From: Ferruginibacter sp050611725
GTDB lineage: Bacteria > Bacteroidota > Bacteroidia > Chitinophagales > Chitinophagaceae
Length of the DNA: 64,000 nucleotides
Assembly: GCF_050611725.1 (NCBI RefSeq)
Contig: NZ_JBODJB010000001.1
Span: forward strand, 2,790,001-2,854,000
Direction of reading: 5' to 3'
Under the pieces are notes generated by a model. It was not told the origin of the DNA. It made no database searches and was given only the letters and a program-made list of their open reading frames with translations. Made by a program: the position numbers and the translations under genes. Below are positions 1 to 10,800 of the stretch, piece by piece (the first letter of the stretch is position 1; each line of letters opens with the position of its first letter).

Positions 1-1
1 A

Positions 2-205
2 CTTGATCTTGGTTTGATATGGAATGTTACCAATTCAGACAAGGACAGCAAGAACCTGCTTTCGATAATTCCGTATGCAAGTTGGTCGAATATTTTACCT
101 GAATACACGAATGCACTAAAAACAAAGGAAACAAAAAGAGCATTGAAGGAACTATTCTCAGTTGGATTGAAAGTTGCGATACCTTTTAATCTTGGTAAAG
201 ATTAA
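2..205 (+). CDS. C-terminal fragment of an unidentified protein
   Basis: The reading frame is open from the first complete codon of the window at base 2 and ends at a TAA at 203-205, so this is the last 67 or so residues of a gene that begins outside. A TTG at base 14 is in frame but is not a convincing start. The last residues alternate polar and hydrophobic positions (GLKVAIPFNL), which would suit a closing beta strand of an outer-membrane protein, but that is a guess. I do not recognise the family. The next gene lies on the opposite strand, so the two converge across about 120 bases with no clear hairpin. Confidence 0.5.
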   Translation, partial: LDLGLIWNVTNSDKDSKNLLSIIPYASWSNILPEYTNALKTKETKRALKELFSVGLKVAIPFNLGKD

Positions 206-323
206 TTGAGCAAAATAGATATTGATAAAAATTATAAAGAGAATTCCTCCGCCTTGGTTTTGTGCGTTGGTGTACTTGTGCCTGGGATACATTATTAAAA
301 AACCTGTCGAGTTAAAACTGCAT

Positions 324-767
324 TTACTCTAACGTATGAAACTCGTATTCTTCGTTTTTATTGGGATGTCGCCAGCTAATATACAACGAAGAACAAATTA
401 CAGTACCATTAATAAAGTAATTGTCTTTACCGATGATATTGAATACAATTCCGAAATAAGGTTTATCGGCAGGAATTGTAATTTCTCTAAAATCAATAAT
501 ATTTTCTAACTCATCATCAGTTAATAAAAATACCTGATCATTATGCCAAGCATCCGGCCAAGAGGCTTTCGGATCAATATTTGTGTAAAACACCTCTCTA
601 CACTCAATATCCACATTTACATAATATCCAAAATCAAAACTTGCTTGAATGTATAAACAAGATGCCTCGGAACTGTAAACCTTAAATTCAAACCCTGCAT
701 TATATGCATGTTTATTAAAAAGTTGAATTGCTTTTTGTATATCCTCTAAAGTAGAAAAAGTGGGCAT
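324..767 (-). CDS. hypothetical protein, 147 aa
   Basis: This is a complete minus-strand frame with an ATG start, no signal peptide and no transmembrane segment, so the product is probably cytosolic. It is acidic and rich in aromatic residues. It has a helical start (residues about 1-25) and then alternating strands, and resembles the small single-domain proteins found near polymorphic toxins and used as immunity proteins. I recognise no family or motif. It stands alone: the upstream gene and the downstream GIY-YIG gene both lie on the other strand. The orphan position in an accessory region and the proximity of an RHS protein suggest a horizontally acquired gene. An immunity role is inference only. 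Confidence 0.6.
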   Translation of the reverse strand: MPTFSTLEDIQKAIQLFNKHAYNAGFEFKVYSSEASCLYIQASFDFGYYVNVDIECREVFYTNIDPKASWPDAWHNDQVFLLTDDELENIIDFREITIPADKPYFGIVFNIIGKDNYFINGTVICSSLYISWRHPNKNEEYEFHTLE

Positions 768-1092
768 GGTTAAATGAAGTTATTTTTTATTAGCAATCGA
801 ATATACGTAGTTACAAACTTTGTACAACGCTACTTTTAAATTTAATGAATACCGGGTATAACAGTGAAAGCTTTATTATGTTCATTTGAAGCAACGTAGG
901 CGGAGATATGAACCGGGGCTTAGATTTAAGTAAACAGCTACAGGAATAGTGATAGGTACGCAACGTCCAGTGCCGGAGAAGTTGCTTGGACAAAAGGTGC
1001 CAATCCAAAAAAATGATCGAGATAAATTTTATCCATATTGACAACCTTTTTTGCATTATTTCCGCCTTATTCATACACAAGCTTAAAAAATT
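768..1092. other. intergenic stretch, no supported gene; possible gene debris
   Basis: No intact gene is supported here. A 98-residue minus-strand frame covers most of it but has an unnatural composition. Three minus-strand frames each give a short protein-like stretch between about 840 and 1060: a signal-peptide-like start, then segments such as PITIPVAVYLNLSPG and SAYVASNEHNKAFTVIPGIH before a stop near 841. Together they look like a small secreted-protein gene broken by frameshifts, but the evidence is weak. No terminator or promoter was identified. Confidence 0.3.
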
Positions 1093-1464
1093 ATGAAAAA
1101 AGCGCATAATTATTACGTCTACATTGTTGAGTGTAGTGATAAAAGTTATTATACAGGTGTCACAAACGATTATGAAAGAAGGTTATGGGAACATAACAAT
1201 GGAGAGAATAAAAAAGCATACACTTATAAACGCCGACCGGTTATATTAAAGTACTGCGAACACTTTTACAATATTAAAAATGCTATAGCTTGGGAGAAGC
1301 AACTAAAAGGATGGTCGAGAAAAAAGAAAGAAGCGTTGTTTGTAGGGAATTGGAAAGAGATTATACGACTAGCTAAATCTAAGAATGTTGTTAATGATGA
1401 TGGTTCATCTTCTTCTGACAATCTATCCTATCCTGCTAGCCCATCTTCGACAAGCTCAGACTGA
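1093..1464 (+). CDS. GIY-YIG nuclease family protein with REP-encoded tail
   Basis: The product is a small, single-domain GIY-YIG endonuclease of the UvrC/YhbQ-like type. The signature is at residues 8-22, where YYVYIVECSDKSYYTGV contains the split YIV...YTG core. The conserved arginine (ERR, residues about 28-30), an asparagine-histidine patch and the WEKQLKGWSR segment follow, as usual in this family. The domain ends near residue 98, and the remaining 25 residues are a low-complexity Ser/Pro tail with no domain. The last eight codons are the left arm of a 26-base inverted repeat. Members of this family are common in Bacteroidota and their biological role is not settled. The gene stands alone, faces the RHS operon, and has an ATG start. 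Confidence 0.88.
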   Translation: MKKAHNYYVYIVECSDKSYYTGVTNDYERRLWEHNNGENKKAYTYKRRPVILKYCEHFYNIKNAIAWEKQLKGWSRKKKEALFVGNWKEIIRLAKSKNVVNDDGSSSSDNLSYPASPSSTSSD

Positions 1465-1573
1465 CAGACTTTTATTTTGTTAGATTAAGATTCTGCTATT
1501 TCAAAAAATATTCTAATTACGAATACTTTCATCCTGCAATTATTGTACTGTCAGTATGAGCTTGGCGAAGACG
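1442..1573. repeat. REP-like inverted repeat overlapping the 3' end of the GIY-YIG gene
   Basis: The left arm is 1442-1467 and the right arm 1548-1573. In inverted orientation 23 of 26 bases match, with mismatches at three single positions. The arms contain the string TTCGACAAGCTCA (left) or its near copy TTCGCCAAGCTCA (right, reverse strand). The 80 bases between them are AT-rich and non-coding. The left arm encodes the last residues and the stop codon of the nuclease gene. From memory, strings of this kind recur between genes in many Bacteroidota genomes. The pair could also fold as a terminator between the two converging transcripts. Confidence 0.75.
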
Positions 1574-1623
1574 TGCTGAATGTATTTTTTTGTTACCTTG
1601 ATTAACAGAAGCATTAAAATACC

Positions 1624-1895
1624 TTAAAATCTATTTTTGATATCCTCCATCTGTATTTGGAAAGTAATTATATCCTGATTGTTTTGAACACTAACATCTC
1701 TCAGATATTTTTTAAGCTCAACCCTAATATCAGTGTTTAGCTGATCCCAAAAAAGGTAGTAAAAAGTGTCTTTTGATATAAACAAGGGATTAGGTAATAC
1801 CTTTTCTTAAATATATCACTAAGTTTAAAATATTTTAGTTGTATGTCGTCAAAACAAAGTGATTTTTTTATCTCAGAAATAATTAGTGTTACGGA
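1624..1895 (-). pseudogene. broken small ORF after the RHS gene, possible decayed immunity gene
   Basis: Two minus-strand frames join into one protein-like product. The first frame (about 1895 to 1790) reads from just before the RHS stop codon and gives LIISEIKKS, then FDDIQLKYFKLSDIFKKRYY. A +1 shift near 1790-1805 leads into a frame that gives NPLFISKDTFYYLFWDQLN and continues to a stop at 1624-1626. The composite is about 90 residues, soluble and helical, and typical of real protein in composition. The first frame has no ATG, GTG or TTG in its upstream part, so both the start and the frame are damaged. The position directly after an RHS toxin-like gene is where immunity genes usually lie. 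That role is inferred, since no family was recognised. Confidence 0.45.
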
Positions 1896-4800
1896 ATAAC
1901 ACCGGGAGGAAGAGGATTATTTGGATTAAACAAAGGAGGATGCTCCCCTTTTTTCAAATCACTATCTCCTAATGTTGTAGGTGTAAAAACGCCAATTATT
2001 ATATTTGATTCAATAGCGCCAACCTTTAATAAGGTCAATCCTTTTTCAACGACTTTATCAATCACTTCACCACTTAAAAAGTCTCCAATATTTTTTGACT
2101 CACTATATTTCAAAGCTTTATCTATACCCGAAATCCCTAGATTTGCAATTTTTGCAGTTGACCTCAGATTAGTAATGGCACTACCATCAATTTTTACTCC
2201 GAGTTTGTTAGCTAAATTCTTTTGTGCCAAATTTGCTGACATACGTTCTGTTTGAGTAAATTTTCCAGATAATGGATTGCCTTTTGATTTTATATCAGTT
2301 ATTTGGTCAGCGAATTTAAACCCAAAGCCTGTTGCAATATCTCTATTTGTATGATCCGGATCAATTTTATTTTCATTATAACTTGCTTTATCAATAAAAT
2401 CATTTTTTGAACAAGAATTCGGAATAACATCATCTACTTCTTTTCCATTAGGATCGAGTAACCTTAATGGATTGTTTAAACAAAAATTATAAGGGCTAAC
2501 ATCTGGATATTTTTCTGCTTTAGGATCAACACTTAACCACAAACTATTCCTTGCATCATAATACCTTGCACCATAATAATAAAGGCCTGTTTCTTCATCT
2601 TTCTCTTTCCCATTAAACAAATATGGCGTTTTAAAAGAACTTAAATGCTCATCAAAAAATGTTTCTCCAAAAGGCGTGTATTCATAATGCTGATTTACTT
2701 CGCCTAACGCATCTGTAATATAACTGCTGCTTCCCAAATGATCCGAATGGTAGAAGTACTGATCTTTTTCAAACATTAGTCCTGTACCATCGTAACCATA
2801 CCCTGCTTTTACTGAATCCCTTGGTGGTATTCCTTGCGGATAGGCAGGTGGCAACCAATCTTCTCTGGGTATACTTGGTCCGGATGGCCACCCTAGTGGT
2901 ACTGAACTAGCAGAACTATCTATAATTATTGGAGGAACAATACCATTGTTTTCTGGTCTCAACCAATAAGGTTTATCAATAGGAGAAGCAGCAGGCATCT
3001 TAAGTGTTTTATACCATTCTGCTCTTGAATATTCTATAGTGCGTATCCGTTTGGTATAGTCAACGCCTCCAGCTGACAGACCCGTTACAGGAAAAGAGCT
3101 ATTAATAAATTCTCCATTACCTAATCTTGTGATAATACGTTGGTTTTCTATGTAATAATGTTTGCTAAACCCTGATTTTCGATATACCAGGTAAGGGCTG
3201 ACATAAGCGGTAAAATTATCATAGTGCTTCACTCCACCAGCAGGTGCACCATTTATCCAAAGCCCTTGAACACCGCCACTACTTTTGATGACCCTTTCTC
3301 CTTTTGCATCGTATGTATAACGGCTAAGCACACCATTTTTTATAACACCCATTAACCTGTTTTCTTCATCCCAGAAATTTTCGCTTACGCTATCACCCAA
3401 AAGATTGCCATTAAGATCATAACTGTATTTATTGTCGCCAACCTGAGTAGCCTGGTGCGGAGCAGTACCTCCATAAATATACAGTTGATTATATCTTCGC
3501 CTGGGCAAGCTATCTTTCATTTCCTTACTGACAATATTATACAGATCATCATATCCAACAGAAAGACTATAACCAGTGGTAATACCAAACCCTTTATATA
3601 TTCCACCAGCCTCAATAAGTCTATATAAATTATCATACTTGTATTCCTGTTTAGCATACCCGCCTAGTTTAGGGGCTTGCGCCTGCACATTATTTTCAAT
3701 ACCCAAAATATTGCTTACAAAATCATAGGCATAAGTATTATTCATAATCGGAACAGTACCATGTGTGAAGCTTTGCAGCGTGGTAAGTCGACGACGTTTA
3801 TCATCATAATTATAAAAGGTCTCGGTACCATTACCATATTTCAAATAAACCCTTTGTTCATATTCATCATAACCTAACCTTTCTACACATTTATATTCAT
3901 TCCCCAATTTTCTACTCGTAATGTTTTGAAGTGCACCGCCACGGTTATAGTGATAAATTACAGAATCGCCATCTGGATAAATCATTGTCTTAATACGATT
4001 CCAGGTGTCGTACAGTTGCTCGCTAACAAACGTAACTGCCTTTTCAGGAGTTATTAGAACTGTACGGATCGTTTTAGTTACCTCTCCCAACTTACCATAG
4101 AAAAACTCTTGTCCACCACTGGCATCCTGTTGAAGAACCAATCGTCCTGCTTTACTACCTGCAGTTCCGTATGTATATTTTACTTTGTTCTGATACTGGA
4201 AAGGATAATCGATGTCTGTGAGCCGCTCATATTCATACTGATATTCTATACCGCCACCATCGGGTATTCTTTTTCTTATTTCAGGAGTAATTTTTTTGAT
4301 CATATTACCTGCACGATCAAAAACAAACTCTGTCAGCCCTGCATCCGGATGTTGTACAGAAACTTTTCTACCAAGGTCATCATATTTATATTGAATAATA
4401 TTCCCGTTGTTATCTGTAACTTTTTCGAGCTCGTTTAATGCATTATAATCAAACTTGGTTATAATAGCTCCGTTAGGGCCGCCATTTACATTCGTTTGCC
4501 TGTTACGTTCTTTTACATCCATGAAAGTTTCTTTTGTATTTCCGAGAGGATCTTCACCAACAATACTGAATAACCTGTTCTTGATGGAATAAGTCATACT
4601 TGTAGTAGCTCCGTCTGCCAAAACCGTTTTCACTTGTCGGTCCAGTATATCATAATTAGTTTTTGAATTCGGTTTACCAATAGCATAATTGAAAGCAATA
4701 TTATTGGGGCCTATTGCTTCAACTATGGGATAATAATTTTCAATTGTTCTTCCAAACACATCAAACACAGCCCTCCCAGATACTACCATCTTTAACTCAT

Positions 4801-7800
4801 CATCCTGAGCTTTATTTTTGAATAAAGCAATTTGTTTTTTTACCTGCAATGCTCTTCCCAAACCATCCATAAATGTAATGGTCTTTATGTCACCGTCATG
4901 TTCAGGGTCGTAATGTTTTGTAACTGCATACGGCACTGATGCATCGGGGAAGTAATTAAATGCAATGGTGTACGATTTTCCGGCAGCAATCTCATAAGGC
5001 CCTGTAACAGCACTTATCCGACCCTTGCTATCGATAGAATAATTTATTTTCTCATCGTTCATACTAACACTACCCGTAAGTTGACCAAACCTATAATCAT
5101 AAGTACTGCTACTTGAATAACCGAATGCATCACTTACTTTGGTAACTAGACCATGCGTAATATTATCATATTCGTATTGATACCACATACGTTGCCCATG
5201 ACGATTATGAGGTTTTATGATACGGCTAAGATTTCCATAAGCATCATACTCCATATTTACAATGGCGATGGAATCATCGGTAATATATTGATCGATCTCA
5301 ATAATGTTTCCTTGAGCATCAATTTTTGCACTACGTCTTCTTTTTGCTGCCCCGCCTGTAATTACCTCTATACTATCGGGAAGCGATTTTATATATAACA
5401 GATCATTGTTATGGTATCTTATTTTTGCAAGCACTTCATCTTTTGCAGAACCATCCCCGTTTTCAAATATCAATATTATATTTCCAAGATCATCATACTC
5501 ATACTTGCTAAACGTTGTTACACCCGCTGTTGCAGCACCTTCATAAAAAAGCTTTTCTGTTTTTGTAAGCGCAGGGAAGAAAACATTATTAGTAATATTT
5601 TTAATCTCATACTCATTATCTGTTTTTATATATTTATTTCCACCTGCGTTCTCAGTCCATTCTGAAAGGAGTAATCCTTTAGAATAATAAGTATCGTTGC
5701 GAAATACCTTAATTTTTTTTCTATACACTGCGCTGCCATCCAACTCATTTGTTATCACTGTATCAAATCCCAAAAATTCCCTTTCTCTTCTGTCCTGAAA
5801 TCCATTCTTATACACAAATGTTTTACGTAAGACATCAACTCCATCTCCTATAAAGCCATCAAATACTTCTGTATTTTTTAATACCCATTTGCTTTGTGGC
5901 ATTTCATAGGTATTACCCATGCGTTCATAATCTAAGCCAATATAACCACCCATTGGACGCTCTATTTTCTTTAGCATATTGGTACGGCCAATAGTAGAAC
6001 TACTAACAGTTAAGTTGCCATCATTTTCCGAACTAAGTAAATCAGGATAATTATCTCCATCAACATCCATGATCTGATCTTTACGACGAGAAACACCATG
6101 GCCAATTGAACCAGATGGGTTAATGCAAATCTTAATAGGGAAAAAAGGGATAAAAATAGGAATCGAAATAGTATAAGCCAAGTTGATAGACTCACCTATA
6201 GAAACATTTTTAGTAATTGAATTAAATCCTTGCCAAACTTTTTGTGGTGCAAAACCATTACCTGTATTTAAGTTTACTTTGATTATACTACCATCTTGAA
6301 GCACTTTATCCGGAAGTCCATCACCATTAATATCAATTAATGAACTACTTGAATTTCCATTAGTTTTTGTTAAGTTGTAACCCGCTTGAAATGAGCTTGC
6401 GTCAATATTTACTCCAAGTGTAAGACCAGCCGCTTCAGATGTACTTTCATTCCCATCAATTCCCGAAATACTCCAATTCTCTGCAGGAGCAAAACCATAT
6501 CCTAAATTCAAAGCAACAGACCCATTGTTCCAGACCTTGTCAGGCAATCCATCACCATTCATATCTAACCATGTTGCAACAGTTTCATCGTAATTCCTGC
6601 TATCTATATTTCCACTTATTCCAATTGAATTACTCGCTGTTTTTGTTGCTAATATTGTCCCTCCTTTACCTGTAGTTACTGCCTCTGTTCCTGCAACAGT
6701 TAGAGTACCACCTAAACTAACGCCACTTGAATTTGCTATACTTTTCGTTGAACCGGAATTATTTATTCTTCTTTCATTGCCCAACCCCCCATCAGGCAAA
6801 GTATATTGAATTTCATTTTCATTTAAAACATCAGGATATCTATCACCATTCATATCCATCATGTCGAGAAGAGTAATAGTTTCAGCATTTGAACTCCCCT
6901 TTGTATAACTTAAACCAAAACTTACACCAGCCGAAGTACTGTTTGCTCTTGTTTTGCTTACCTTAAATGCGGCACTTAATGCCCCCCCCATCTGTGGAGA
7001 AGGCTCGTTAGCGTTTAACATAATTATATCCGTAGACACATCATGTAGAACCAATCGTGAACTACCCATAGTATCTCTCCCAACAAAAACCATACTATCA
7101 TAAGCCATCCAGGTTTGTTTTTCAGCATTTGGAAACATTTGAATAAAATAATTTAATGCCGGATTATTTAGCTGATCTAAACTTCCAGGATTAGTTCGAT
7201 ATAAAGCTGTATCGATTGGTCTAGAAGGATATTGTTTAAGGTCTTCAACATTAAGGTCTGATTCATTAATTGGAAGATTGCTCAGATCTCCTTTTATTGC
7301 AAAGCATCCCCAGCCTCTATACAATGTCCCCAAAAAATCTTTTTCTGGACTGGCATATAACCCAGCGTCTAAAGTATCATATACAACCTTGAATCGAGGA
7401 ACATTATTAACATCTCTATAGTAAATCGTATCTTCCAATTGATATTTTAATATTGAAATTTTAGTTGAAAGTACATGACTAGGTGTTGTATATTCCACAA
7501 AAAGCTCATCTCCGGCATTTCGAATGATTAAAACAGTATCAAATTTTGCAGAAAGCACTCCATTTAATAAAGTGCGTTTTTGTTTATTAATAATATGTTT
7601 CGGGCTTTTTATAGAAAAAACTATTGTACCATCAGCAGTAGGATCAAATTGTATGTAAGGAATTATTCTTATAGTATCTTTTTTTGTTCCCTTTAAAACC
7701 TTTGTAGGTTTAACCCAATCGTTATAATTCGTAAAATCAGGAACTATTTTCGTTTCTATTAATGGAGTTATCCCATCTGTATAAATAATATGTGGCAGAA

Positions 7801-10800
7801 AGACCAATTCAGTGCGATCAATGTATGTATCTGTGTTAGCAATAAACCTCAATGTATCGCCTTTATTTACATTGATATTAACCTTTTGAAATAAAGTATC
7901 TACCAGTTGACTATCCGTATATGTTATATCTGAATAAGTGGTAATAGAAGATGCATTTTGCTGAAGAATAGTCACCCTAACCTCATCAGATGTTATCTTC
8001 TTGATAAACTTTGCATCAAAACTTATCACACCATCTCTTGGCATACCATACCCTCCCCCGGCAGCACTAAGAAAGAAATCACTCGACGCTTTATAATTAT
8101 CTGAGGGCTTGTTATTAGCATCATTTAATGGAGAAACGGGGGTTAAATATTTTATAGATTGATCCCATGAAATAACATCATTTACACCATTATAAATGGA
8201 CTGTAGTCGAAAATAGATCCTGTCCCCTTTTGCAACAGTCAGAGACTCTAACCCTGTTGGAGTTTTCGGGAAGAAATTATCAACTGAAATTGTATCAGCC
8301 CACTTTACTATCCCATTCAATTGAACAGATACTCTCACTCCATCCCCTTTTTTATAATCCTGTATTAAAGGTTCCCTTAATCTTATTGGAGCATCAATAG
8401 AAACAATTCCATCAAAAGGAGCTTGCCAGAATCTAACGGCATCCTGTAAAGGAAAATTGTCTTCCTGTTCTTTCTGTAAGTCTGCATCAGACTTTAAAAA
8501 AGCCGGGTCAATTACTGCACCTGCCTTTACAGGCGCAGGAGTAAGTCCACTATTCTCATTAAATTCAGGATCACCATTACTATTCAGATGATTGAACAAA
8601 ACTCTTCCATTAGAAGCAATATCTATTAAGCCATCTCCGTTGAAGTCGGAAAAATAATTGGTTGTCGAACTCGTTGTAGTAGTAGTTGTTCTACCATAAA
8701 ATAAAACAAAAGGTATTACTTGAAAACCCCAAGATACATTTTGTGAATTACTCTTACTAAAATCTTCAGCACCCTTCATTATCATTTTTTCACCAAAACT
8801 CTTAGCAGCAAAACCAAGATTTTTTCTGTAGTAAAATTGGTTTTCAAGTTTAAAAACTTTATCTGGTAGGCCATCACCATTCACATCAATTATGCTGATT
8901 AAGCCCTCCTGGTTATCGCTACCATATCCAAAACTTCCTCCTACTGATAAGAGTTTACTCCAAAGACCTCCAGCCCAAGACCCAACAGTTAAAGCAAGAC
9001 CGCCATTTATACTTGAAGATTTAGAGGTATTCAGAGCAGAAGCTTCCCCCCTAAAACCATCTATAGGGCGACTAATATCCCCTTTAATACCATCACTAGC
9101 TATACTCCAGTTTTGAGCAGTTGAAAGCGGGGCATAACCATTTTTAGCATTCACATCATCATAATAATCCAGCTTATGACTATAAAATATATTTCCGTCT
9201 GCGTCTAATTCGCTGAAACTTTTAAGTAATGTTTTCTTGAACGCTCCCTCTGTATAATTGTATTGATAAGCTCTTATCGGCTGACCATTCATGCTTATTT
9301 TTACTTTATCCAGCAAATCAGCTGTTACAACTTTAAGCCCAGTTCTACAATTAATATCAATATCCTCTCTCCCTGTTTTTCTTATGAATTCAATATGATA
9401 TGGACCGTCTACATTATCATGACCTGTATATACAATCTCTTTAATATACAATTGCTTCCCCAATATAGTACTACCAACCACACCAGCATTCTCTATAGTT
9501 TCGTAAACATACTTCACATAATTACCATTTAGATCCTTCGTCTCAACCAGTGCCCAATAAGTAACATTGCCATTTTCATCTTTCAAAACCCCTTCTCCAT
9601 TTTCACCACCATATGTATTTTTCGTTCCATTTTTATTAGTTACTTCCCACCAATAATTTTTCGGGCCTGTTCCTTTTCTGATGACCTTATTAAAAGCCCC
9701 TTCAACCCTCGAGTAAAATTGCTTATCACCTGCTGATCTTGCTACGAAGGTCGAGCCACGCACTACTGGTGCTAACTGTTCGCCACTCAATGTATATTCT
9801 TCCGTTTCAAGTGACGCATCATAACGAGGCACTCCCCATCTTGTTTCAATACCAACAAACGGCAATGAAATATTCCAACCAAGTCCCATCCATCCATTAC
9901 CTCCTTCATTACTATAGCGAAGTGTCAATTGCGGCTGCATACCAAGCCTCCCCGCAGGCAATTTAAGATTGAATGAAAGTGAGGCTCCCCCTGTATTGTT
10001 TGCTTCAGGAGGATTAATGAACGTAATACCATTTGAAGGATCAGCAGCCTTAAAATCTTTTATAGAAGTTGGGATGTACCCCTGTGTTTGAGGTGATTCA
10101 GGAACTTTGATAATGCCATTGATCATATCCGTAAAATGTGTAGTATACGAAGTCACCATACTTGACATCTTATTGATGGTATCTAATGGAAGTTCCTCCC
10201 ACTTTTTACTGCTTTCATTAAAGAAAAAAGTTTTTATATCCGCTGTTGTATATCCATCGGGTATTAATGTACTATCAAAAGGAATAGAAAGTCTTGCGGC
10301 TTTTGAAAACTTGCTTCCATGCGGTAAAAAACGAAATGCGGCATGGGTTTTAGTAACATTTACCATATCTGCATTTAATGCAGGAATGTCAATATCTCTT
10401 AACGCTGTTATTGAAATAGTTTTACTTTCATTTAATGCTTTTGCCGGAATGGAAATAGCGGTAGCAGAATCAACTTTTGAACTTAAATTTAGTTTTGAAC
10501 TTGTTAAATATGTTGCCTGATTAGTTAACCCTTTTTGAGAAGGCTTAAATACAAACTGCGGGGTGATTGAATGTTTAAATACAATATTCTTTGTAATGGT
10601 TTTTCCTGAACCAAATTCCGCACGCAAACTAATCTCTGCAGTACTATCTAAGTATTCGTCTTCAGAAATTTCGAACTCATTATTGTAAATACTTACAGGA
10701 TGATCATTACAATAAAGGCGAGCACTTCCCAACTGGGCGCTTTTCAAAACCCCTTTAATGTATACTTGTTTCCCAAAAAAATAATCATCAGGATTATTTA

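Noticed and set aside
811..1107. 98-residue minus-strand frame
   Set aside because: The composition is unnatural (many Ser/Leu/Lys/Arg with no fold), and another frame in the same place gives more natural short segments.
3677..10520. several plus-strand frames of 60-140 codons inside the RHS gene
   Set aside because: They lie antisense to a well-supported gene and have no family features.
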